From Bermanella sp034110565 (GTDB lineage Bacteria > Pseudomonadota > Gammaproteobacteria > Pseudomonadales > Oceanobacteraceae): a stretch of 7,824 bases of DNA. Every line of letters begins with the position of its first letter. The stretch's first letter is position 1. A program made the position numbers and the translations under genes. Positions 1-5,859 of this stretch are shown piece by piece. The stretch is taken from assembly GCA_034110565.1 (NCBI GenBank), contig JAWUYY010000074.1, positions 1-7,824 on the forward strand. Direction: 5' to 3'. The notes under the pieces were generated by a model. It did no database searches and was not told where the DNA came from. It was given only the letters and a program-made list of their open reading frames with translations.

Positions 1-176
1 GCTGGGTTATAGAAAACCACTGACGCGTCTTCAGCCATGGCTGCACGGCCCGCATGAGCAGTACCCATACCAGCAGCACTTTGTTCGTTAATTTTGTAAC
101 CAGAGGCCATTGCAAGAGATGGCAAGATGCTCGCTGCCACGATCGCTGATCTTAAAGCTATTTTTTTGTTGATCAC
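1..176 (-). CDS. FadL-family outer-membrane transporter, N-terminal part (cut by window edge)
   Basis: Only the first 58 codons are present; the gene continues beyond position 1. The start is GTG at 176-174, preceded by a Shine-Dalgarno-like AAAAGG about 8 nt upstream, and no better ATG lies nearby. Residues 1-24 form a classic signal peptide: Asn-Lys-Lys, a hydrophobic stretch, then Leu-Ala-Met-Ala before Ser25. The mature N-terminus (SGYKINEQSAAGMGTAHAGR, then a stretch ending in YNP) matches the FadL N-terminal plug, including the Asn-Glu, the Gly-Met-Gly, the small-residue Ala-Glu-Asp-Ala segment and the Asn-Pro(-Ala) motif. FadL proteins are 14-stranded outer-membrane barrels that import long-chain fatty acids or, in the TodX/XylN branch, aromatic or alkane substrates. 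The substrate cannot be told from this fragment. The gene is divergent from the LysR regulator at 463, a common regulator-target arrangement. Confidence 0.85.
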   Translation of the reverse strand, partial: MINKKIALRSAIVAASILPSLAMASGYKINEQSAAGMGTAHAGRAAMAEDASVVFYNP

Positions 177-385
177 GATTTTTACCTTTTAAACACGCTA
201 GAGTACGCCGTCATCTGTAACTGTACGGCACTGTCTTCTTCTATTATTTTTATTATTGGAGAAATTGCGCCGAAGTATGCCAATAGACAAAAGAAGCCAC
301 CACTACAAATTCACTAAAAACACACCGTTTTATACCTTTTTGATGATTAAACGAACAATCCCCATATTTTTACCGTACAAATGTA

Positions 386-403
386 CCAGTAAAAAATAAC
401 TGG
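386..403. promoter_or_regulatory. Inverted repeat CCAGT-N8-ACTGG, candidate operator
   Basis: CCAGT (386-390) and ACTGG (399-403) form a perfect 5-bp dyad around an A-rich 8-bp spacer. It abuts a second dyad, GTACA-AA-TGTAC, at 375-386. The site is about 60 bp before the lysR start and 210 bp before the FadL-like start. The ACTGG half recalls fatty-acid-responsive FadR operators, but the spacing and the rest of the site do not match, so no regulator is assigned. Confidence 0.3.
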
Positions 404-415
404 CAAGAATGAGAT

Positions 416-436
416 TATTGTTCCACAATAGGAACA
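416..436. promoter_or_regulatory. Overlapping dyads, candidate LysR-type operator
   Basis: Two perfect inverted repeats share bases. TATTGT-TCC-ACAATA (416-430) is a 15-bp dyad of the size expected for a LysR recognition site. TGTTCC-N6-GGAACA (419-436) overlaps it. A perfect 8-bp palindrome, CAGTACTG, follows at 435-442. The cluster ends about 20 bp before the lysR start codon, a position suited to negative autoregulation, which is common in this family. Binding by the adjacent regulator is inferred. Confidence 0.45.
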
Positions 437-462
437 GTACTGAACTTTAGGCAGGCATTACC

Positions 463-1398
463 ATGGACCAATTTGATCTTAACGAAATCGCTATTTTCGT
501 AAAAGTGGTGGACGCAGGCAGTTTTACGGGTGCCGCCAAATCACTAGGACTACCCAAGTCCACTGTAAGTCGCAAGATTACTCAGCTTGAAGAACGCCTT
601 GGCGTGCGTCTTTTACAGCGCACCACTCGCACTCTAAGCCTAACCGATACCGGTAGCGCTTATTACAACCAATGTTCACGCATCATCAGTGATGTTGAAG
701 AAGCCAATATTGCCGTCACCGAAATGCAGAGCAAGCCACAAGGTTTGTTGCGTATTACAGCGCCCATGTTATTTGGAGCCGAGGTGTTAAGTGATCTCGT
801 TTCTGAGTTTTTACAAAATAACCCAGAGATCCAACTTGATTTAGTCTTGACGGATCAGCCACTGGATTTAATTCAGGAAGGCATCGACGTGGCATTTCGC
901 GTGGGGCACTTAGCCGATTCATCGTTAATTGCTCGCTCACTAGGCAACATCCAAACAGTAACCTGTGCCAGCCCTGCTTATATTGCAAAGAACAATGCAC
1001 CGACCCATCCTAATGAGCTCAACAGCCATACAACCGTGGGCTGGGGTGCTCGAAACTCTTGGGAATACGATACGCCTGAAGCAGTCTCTATAGATTTAAG
1101 ACCGAAAGTCATCGTCAACGATGCACTCAGCATGCGCAGAATGGCCTTGAATGGGTTAGTGATTGCTCGATTACCTGCATTTTTATGCGCCGATGACATT
1201 AAGCAAGGTCGACTGATCCCCCTACTGTGCGACTGGTCTAATAAAAGCACGCCGATACATGCCCTGTACCCAAGCAACCGTCACCTAAGTGTGAAGGTAA
1301 GATCATTTGTGGACTTTATAGTTGAAGAGTTGAGAGACGAACAACCTTGGAATGTGGATTTTTCAGAAATGCATGCCTGTGATGCATTGAATCGATAA
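463..1398 (+). CDS. LysR-family transcriptional regulator, CrgA-like subgroup
   Basis: This 311-residue protein has the usual LysR length and layout. Residues 1-60 form the winged helix-turn-helix, with the recognition segment at about 19-42 (SFTGAAKSLGLPKSTVSRKI followed by TQLE). The linker helix then runs through Leu-Thr-Asp-Thr-Gly at 60-64. Residues about 94-297 form the periplasmic-binding-protein-like effector domain. Motifs such as GLLRITAP (94-101), the Asp-Leu-Ile-Gln-Glu-Gly-Ile-Asp-Val-Ala-Phe-Arg-Val-Gly run (135-148) and CASPAYIA (168-175) are typical of the large CrgA/DmlR/AaeR-like group. The ATG start has only a weak AGGCAGG upstream, but the protein begins exactly where family members do. 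The protein is a cytoplasmic, DNA-binding, probably tetrameric activator or repressor. Its inducer cannot be deduced. The likely targets are its own promoter and the divergent FadL-like gene, because the intergenic region is rich in dyads. The gene is monocistronic, with a hairpin just after its stop codon. Confidence 0.93.
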   Translation: MDQFDLNEIAIFVKVVDAGSFTGAAKSLGLPKSTVSRKITQLEERLGVRLLQRTTRTLSLTDTGSAYYNQCSRIISDVEEANIAVTEMQSKPQGLLRITAPMLFGAEVLSDLVSEFLQNNPEIQLDLVLTDQPLDLIQEGIDVAFRVGHLADSSLIARSLGNIQTVTCASPAYIAKNNAPTHPNELNSHTTVGWGARNSWEYDTPEAVSIDLRPKVIVNDALSMRRMALNGLVIARLPAFLCADDIKQGRLIPLLCDWSNKSTPIHALYPSNRHLSVKVRSFVDFIVEELRDEQPWNVDFSEMHACDALNR

Positions 1399-1405
1399 TT
1401 GAATG

Positions 1406-1435
1406 AAGGAAGGCTAATAGATTTTAGCTTTCCTT
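1406..1435 (+). terminator. Hairpin terminator after lysR, in a convergent junction
   Basis: The arms AAGGAAGGCTAA (1406-1417) and TTAGCTTTCCTT (1424-1435) pair over 12 positions, 11 Watson-Crick plus one G-U, around the 6-nt loop TAGATT. The hairpin begins 8 nt after the lysR stop. In plus-strand RNA the imperfect pair is a G-U wobble, but in minus-strand RNA it becomes an A-C mismatch, so the structure favours terminating lysR. It may also act on the convergent LAL gene ending at 1501. No good T-run follows on either strand, so its strength is uncertain. Confidence 0.55.
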
Positions 1436-1500
1436 AATGTCCTTACATTTCATACCCAAAACGCTTTAATTTAATGCCTAAATCACTGCTATATAAGACA

Positions 1501-4203
1501 TTAAATCACGCCAACCTCTCGTGCTTTTATGATGGCCTGGGTACGGCTTTTAACCGCCAGTTTACCGTTAATACGACGGGCGTGGGTTTTAACCGTATGT
1601 AAGCTAATAAACAAACGCTCAGCAATCTCTTGGTTACTTAAACCCTCTGCTATCAACTTTAAAACCGCCAGTTCCCGCTGACTGATAATACTTCGAACCT
1701 GAGCAAACGCTTGATTATGATGCCCTTGTTCATTTATTTGGATATTACTTAAAATAGTACGCACAAATTCTTTTTGTTTAATATTGCTCGGTAGCTGTTG
1801 ATACAGCGCCGCCATGCCAGAGCTGTACTCTATAAAGGGCATGATGCAAAAATTTTTCTCAGCCATAGCAATAGCCTTACGAAAATCCTGTAAAGCATTG
1901 TCTTCTTGCCCTAGCTGATAACGCAACAATGCACGCATCAAATAAATAAAGATAAGTGCAAAACCTTGCTGATTTTGACTACCTGAATCTAATTTTTTAT
2001 CTAGCTGCTTCAATGCAACCTTATGTTGTCCCGCAATGGATTTAGCCCTAACTGAAAACACATCAACCAAGCCTTTTAAATCAGGGTAGTGCTCCGGAGA
2101 CAAACTGTATTCATTGTGCTCAAGCAAGCCGTGCAAGTACTTTAAATTTGCCTGTGCCGTATCAATTTTATTTTCATCAATTAATAAATTCACGCGCATG
2201 GTCGCTAACCACGGCTGATAAATAAAACCAGGCACAGACCAATACTGTAAAATCGCTTCTACTTTAGAGAGGTAATCATAGGCTTTTTCTATCTGCCCGC
2301 GCTGGCGCGCTAAATTATTTAGCAGCACATAACCCATAATAATGTAAGAGTCATGGCATTGCTCTGATATTTGAATGCCGTGTAACAATAGCTGTTCCGC
2401 TTCATCGGTACGGTTTCTTAACCATACAATATAGCCTTTATAAATAAGTAACCGGCCATAAGCAGCAGCATGATCACGATTGCGTAAGCGCTCAGATAAC
2501 ACTAAACCTTCATTTAGTAATTTCTCTGCCAAATGTAGGTTGCCTTTAACTTGTTCTATTCTTGCCTGTTCGTGAAGCGCTAACATTTCCAAATGTATGC
2601 TTCCCACTGCACGAGCCGTTTCAAACGACAATCGATTATACTGACGTGCTTCACTGACTTTATTTAACGTCATGTAAACGTTCGACAAATTAAAGTAAGT
2701 AATGGATTTAGCCACATAATGGCTATCTTCTAATTTATCCAATGCCTGTTTACATAACTGTATCGCATTACTTATTTTGCCTCTGCAGCGAGCAATGTAA
2801 GCACGAATTGCAAATAACTGCCCCGATATACCGTCTGAAATAACCGCTTTATCACCGACTAAGAATCGATCCATTTGTGCCATGAGGCGCTCAGCATCAT
2901 CTAACTGCTGAGCAAACGCTAACGTCCAACTAAAGATAATCACCAATCTTGGTGAAACTGTAATCACATCATCAGGCAGTTGTTTTTTCCATTGTAACAA
3001 TTGCGCAATATCTTGCTCTTCCAAAATAGTTTCGGCTGTAGTCTGCAATAACTTAGCAGCTTGTTGTTTGTTTCCAGCTTTTAACGCCATTTCTACCGCT
3101 TCAACATAATAACCATGCTGATGCAGCCAAGCACTGGCTTTTTCTAACTCTTCTAATCGAGTAATGCTATCAATTAAACTTGATAGATAAAGATTGAGTA
3201 ACGGATGTAAATAAAACCAACTATTGTGTTTTTGATCTTCAATAATCAATGCGTGTTTAGTGAATAGTGAACGAAGCAAATTCTGTGACCCACTAGTACT
3301 ATAAACAGCATCAAGATATAAACCATTCGCCTTACCAATATAAGACAGGCGAGTACAAAATAAATACTCATCGTCATTAATTAATGGTCGCCATTGCTGC
3401 TCAAAATATTCACGCAATAATCTTTCATCACCCTGCACTTTTGTAGATTGCGTTTCATCATAAATTTTTCTAATCAGCACAAGCCCTGCAAACCAACCTT
3501 CGCTTTGTGCGTAAATATCATCAATCTGTATTGGCTCTAAAGGTTCTTTAATCGAATGTGATAACCATTGAATGGTTTCATCTTTACTTAAAGCGAGATC
3601 ATGTTCACCGTAACGAGTGCACAACCCTTGGGCCATAAAGCGTGCCGCCTTAATCTGAAAAGAAGCCGTGGCGGTGAAATATATTTTTAAGTTAGGCGGA
3701 GCATAATGCATTAACTGTTCAATTATTTCTAAACATTCAGTGCTATTTATATGATGTACATCATCCAAGGCTAGATGTAACACCTGTGTCGTGTTAGCTA
3801 GTTCTTGGTGCACAAGCTCAATGATTTGATCAATTGGTCTGACATCTTCTAATGCTTTAAGAGATTTTTTAAGACACTTGTTATCAGCAGAATGAAGCGC
3901 ACAAATTAAATAGGTCAATAAACGCAGGGGATCGTTTTCTTTAGGGTCAAGCGTTAACCACGCAACCGCTTCTTTATGGTGCTTTTTTTGATGCAGCCAC
4001 TGGGCAAGAGCAAGTGATTTACCAAAGCCAGGTGCGGCTTCGAATATATGAAATTGATTTTCGGAATACAGCTCAAGTTTCGCCATAAGGGCGTCTCGGC
4101 GAATAAAATGCAGGGGCAACAGGGGCAGCTGCAACTTCATTGCCAATACTCGAACACGACTTTCAGAGAGTGTTTTAACTACAGAGCTTTCAATGGAAAA
4201 CAC
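1501..4203 (-). CDS. LuxR-family (LAL/MalT-type) ATP-binding transcriptional regulator
   Basis: The 900-residue length matches MalT-type STAND regulators. An N-terminal NTPase carries a Walker A variant at 57-63 (APGFGKS) and a Walker B at about 141-148 (VLHLALDD). A Ser-Glu-Gly-Trp motif at 234-237 corresponds to the conserved EGW segment of LAL proteins, and a winged-helix-like HPLLNLYL segment lies near 333-340. Residues about 350-800 are helical, TPR-like repeats that in MalT form the inducer-sensing superhelix. The last 60 residues (841-900) are a LuxR helix-turn-helix with SNQEIAERLFIS, the HTVKTHARRINGKL segment and SRTQAI. The start is GTG at 4203, chosen because AGGGG lies 7 nt upstream (4215-4211). 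An ATG at codon 22 has a poorer ribosome site but would fit the usual LAL N-terminus. The position usually occupied by the sensor-1 Arg (Ser-Arg in MalT) reads Thr-Ala-Thr at 177-179. The protein probably switches on the adjacent DUF1302-DUF1329 operon in response to ATP and an unknown ligand; that target is inferred from adjacency. Confidence 0.93.
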   Translation of the reverse strand: MFSIESSVVKTLSESRVRVLAMKLQLPLLPLHFIRRDALMAKLELYSENQFHIFEAAPGFGKSLALAQWLHQKKHHKEAVAWLTLDPKENDPLRLLTYLICALHSADNKCLKKSLKALEDVRPIDQIIELVHQELANTTQVLHLALDDVHHINSTECLEIIEQLMHYAPPNLKIYFTATASFQIKAARFMAQGLCTRYGEHDLALSKDETIQWLSHSIKEPLEPIQIDDIYAQSEGWFAGLVLIRKIYDETQSTKVQGDERLLREYFEQQWRPLINDDEYLFCTRLSYIGKANGLYLDAVYSTSGSQNLLRSLFTKHALIIEDQKHNSWFYLHPLLNLYLSSLIDSITRLEELEKASAWLHQHGYYVEAVEMALKAGNKQQAAKLLQTTAETILEEQDIAQLLQWKKQLPDDVITVSPRLVIIFSWTLAFAQQLDDAERLMAQMDRFLVGDKAVISDGISGQLFAIRAYIARCRGKISNAIQLCKQALDKLEDSHYVAKSITYFNLSNVYMTLNKVSEARQYNRLSFETARAVGSIHLEMLALHEQARIEQVKGNLHLAEKLLNEGLVLSERLRNRDHAAAYGRLLIYKGYIVWLRNRTDEAEQLLLHGIQISEQCHDSYIIMGYVLLNNLARQRGQIEKAYDYLSKVEAILQYWSVPGFIYQPWLATMRVNLLIDENKIDTAQANLKYLHGLLEHNEYSLSPEHYPDLKGLVDVFSVRAKSIAGQHKVALKQLDKKLDSGSQNQQGFALIFIYLMRALLRYQLGQEDNALQDFRKAIAMAEKNFCIMPFIEYSSGMAALYQQLPSNIKQKEFVRTILSNIQINEQGHHNQAFAQVRSIISQRELAVLKLIAEGLSNQEIAERLFISLHTVKTHARRINGKLAVKSRTQAIIKAREVGVI

Positions 4204-4390
4204 GGCTTCGCCCCTGACTTTTTTATTATTTTTTAATCAATGGTACTAAGACTGGATACGCCAATTTTATGCAAGCATGAGAACACTTAGCATTAACAAG
4301 ATCAAGGGGTGATTTGATTTTTAATAGATTGGCGCAAAATGACGCAACCGACTAAAGATAATTCCTTCAATCACACTAATTGACTGAGCA
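4204..4390 (-). promoter_or_regulatory. Upstream region of the LAL regulator gene
   Basis: This AT-rich spacer, bounded by the operon terminator, must hold the promoter of the LAL gene, because read-through from the upstream operon should be blocked. It includes the AGGGG ribosome site (4215-4211). No convincing -35/-10 pair is visible. CGCCAAT (4259-4265) and ATTGGCG (4328-4334) form a 7-bp inverted pair 62 bp apart, and TTGCG is repeated directly on the minus strand near 4332-4346. No plausible small gene was seen; a plus-strand ORF here is antisense to the start of the regulator gene. Confidence 0.4.
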
Positions 4391-4422
4391 AAAAAAAGCC
4401 CTTGTTCTAGAACAAGGGCTTT
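4391..4422 (-). terminator. Intrinsic terminator of the DUF1302-DUF1329 operon
   Basis: Positions 4395-4422 are a perfect 28-bp palindrome with arms AAAGCCCTTGTTCT and AGAACAAGGGCTTT. Read on the minus strand, the GC-containing stem is followed at once by a run of seven T (4397-4391). It lies about 30 bp after the DUF1329 stop and before the LAL regulator gene, so it ends the two-gene operon and makes the regulator a separate transcription unit. On the plus strand the downstream bases are only moderately T-rich, so minus is the main direction. Confidence 0.92.
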
Positions 4423-4451
4423 CTCATTTTACTGCCAATTAACTCAGTTAA

Positions 4452-5816
4452 TTAACGCACACCTGAGCGACGTAGCGCCGAAGGCGTGTAATCTTTTTCG
4501 CTACGGGTGAAACCAAAGTTATATGGCTTAGCTTCTTCGTTATCTAGGCCTAATGCTAGGTAACGACCAGATTGTAAGTCATACAAGGTTTCAATCGTGT
4601 ACCAAGGCACTTTATGATCGTAGAAGTACATGTTGTGAGCTTCAGCTACACGCCATAAGTCACCACGGCCATCAAAATGGTCGATTTCAGTGGCTTGCCA
4701 CGTATCTTCATCAATATAGAAAGTACGTTTACCGTAAATGTGACGTTGACCTGCTTTAAGTGTGGCTTCTAAGTGCCAAACACGGTGCAACTCATAACGG
4801 GTTAGATCTTGATTAATGTGACCTGGTTTAATGATGTCATCATACTTAACGTCGCCAGAGTTCAATTTGTAAGAGTTATACGGAATGTATACTTCTTTCT
4901 TACCAACCAATTTCCAGTCATAACGATCAGGCGCACCATTGTACATATCAAAGTTATCAGAAGTACGTAGGCCATCAGATGCAGTACCAGGACCGTCGTA
5001 AGCTACTTGAGGTGCACGACGTACACGACGTTGGCCAGCATTATAGATCCATGCTTTACGAGGCTCTTTTACTTGGTCAAGGGTTTCATGAACAAGCAAC
5101 ACGTTACCCGCTAAACGTGCAGGAGAAACAACTTCTTGTTTGAAGTAAAACAAAATGTTGTTGTCTTGCATCGTCTTGGAATCATAGTCAGACAATTTAT
5201 TTTTGAAGGTAAATTCATCATTAAACTTAACCATGGTATATGAACCATTGGCCTGTGGTGTCGCTTGGCCAACTACTCGGCTCACACTACCACCACGGTA
5301 ACGTACAATGTGATTCCAAATCACTTCCATACCATCAGCTGGAACAGGGAAAGGCACGCCCACATCATAGTTTGACATGCCGTTACCACCATCCACTAAT
5401 TTAGTTTGGGTGGCATTTTTCTTGGTTTCGTCATACACATTTTGTGGGTAACCTGAACTACGGCGAGTTTGATAAACAGGCATTCTGTAGGTTTCAGGGA
5501 ATTTCTTGAACATAGCAATCTGACCTTCGGTCAGGTTTGCTGCGTACTTAGTGTAGTTTTGCGCAGTAATAGTGAACTGCACTTTATCACCAGGGAATGG
5601 ATCAATGTGCTTATCACCCACTTTAAAGCCAGCTGGTGATTCAATACCACCCGTCCATGCAGGGATAGCACCGCCATTACCTTTTCTTTCAGCACCAACT
5701 GGCGTTAAGTCTTTACTTAGGCGCGCCGCTTCAGTTGCCGATACAGCCGCCAGTACGTTACCGGCAACCAAGGTCAGCGCAATGGCTGACCCGATCATTG
5801 TTTTCTTCATCAACAT
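4452..5816 (-). CDS. DUF1329 family secreted protein (periplasmic or outer-membrane-associated)
   Basis: This 454-residue protein has the usual DUF1329 (PF07044) length. A signal peptide covers residues 1 to about 23 (Met-Lys-Lys, a hydrophobic core, then Val-Leu-Ala before Ala-Val-Ser). There is no lipobox cysteine, so it should be a soluble or peripherally bound exported protein. Family hallmarks are seen at 37-57 (LTPVGAERKGNGGAIPAW, then Thr-Gly-Gly) and 155-175 (PFPVPADGMEVIWNHIVRYR, then Gly). The C-terminal half, with HRVWHLEATLKAGQRHIYGK, then FYIDEDTWQ and a final run of aromatic strands, recalls the half-barrel of LolA/LolB-type lipid carriers. The family function is not established; carrying a hydrophobic ligand is inference. 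The ATG at 5816 has a good TAAGGA about 7 nt upstream. A second in-frame ATG at codon 3 is possible but has worse spacing. It lies 43 bp downstream of the DUF1302 gene in one operon that ends at the terminator near 4391. Confidence 0.92.
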   Translation of the reverse strand: MLMKKTMIGSAIALTLVAGNVLAAVSATEAARLSKDLTPVGAERKGNGGAIPAWTGGIESPAGFKVGDKHIDPFPGDKVQFTITAQNYTKYAANLTEGQIAMFKKFPETYRMPVYQTRRSSGYPQNVYDETKKNATQTKLVDGGNGMSNYDVGVPFPVPADGMEVIWNHIVRYRGGSVSRVVGQATPQANGSYTMVKFNDEFTFKNKLSDYDSKTMQDNNILFYFKQEVVSPARLAGNVLLVHETLDQVKEPRKAWIYNAGQRRVRRAPQVAYDGPGTASDGLRTSDNFDMYNGAPDRYDWKLVGKKEVYIPYNSYKLNSGDVKYDDIIKPGHINQDLTRYELHRVWHLEATLKAGQRHIYGKRTFYIDEDTWQATEIDHFDGRGDLWRVAEAHNMYFYDHKVPWYTIETLYDLQSGRYLALGLDNEEAKPYNFGFTRSEKDYTPSALRRSGVR

Positions 5817-5859
5817 ATTAGTTCCTTAACAATTATGAGCTTACAAAAAAGTGTAGCAG

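Larger units (their letters stand above)
177..462. promoter_or_regulatory. Divergent fadL-like / lysR intergenic control region
   Basis: This 286-bp, AT-rich stretch has no credible ORF and must hold both divergent promoters. For the FadL-like gene, a possible minus-strand -10 TATAAA lies at 333-328 with a weak -35 TTGTTC 18 nt upstream, implying a leader of about 150 nt. This is only a consensus match. That leader could form a small hairpin, GCCGT (207-211) with ACGGC (225-229). No convincing -35/-10 pair was found for lysR. The lysR-proximal third (about 370-442) is packed with dyads, listed separately. The likely reading is that the LysR protein binds here to regulate itself and perhaps the divergent transporter gene. 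Confidence 0.55.

Noticed and set aside
386..403. Classical FadR operator next to the FadL-like gene
   Set aside because: Only the ACTGG half fits; the A-rich 8-bp centre does not match the known operator core.
755..1277. Minus-strand ORFs of 81 and 99 codons inside lysR
   Set aside because: They lie fully antisense to a well-supported LysR gene, have no ribosome site or recognisable domain, and overlap each other.
4048..4236. 62-codon plus-strand ORF
   Set aside because: It is mostly antisense to the 5' end of the LAL gene and its product has no recognisable features.
4260..4290. TTGCA on the minus strand as a sigma-54 -12 element
   Set aside because: The required GG about 10 bp upstream is missing.
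4295..4320. ATCA-AGGGG-TGAT as a MalT-box-like site
   Set aside because: It is a single 4-bp dyad with no repeat of the motif; MalT-type promoters usually carry several copies.
4553..4759. 68-codon plus-strand ORF
   Set aside because: It is antisense to the well-supported DUF1329 gene and shows no signal or domain.
5572..5829. 85-codon plus-strand ORF
   Set aside because: It is antisense to the start of the DUF1329 gene; its apparent hydrophobic part mirrors the signal-peptide codons.
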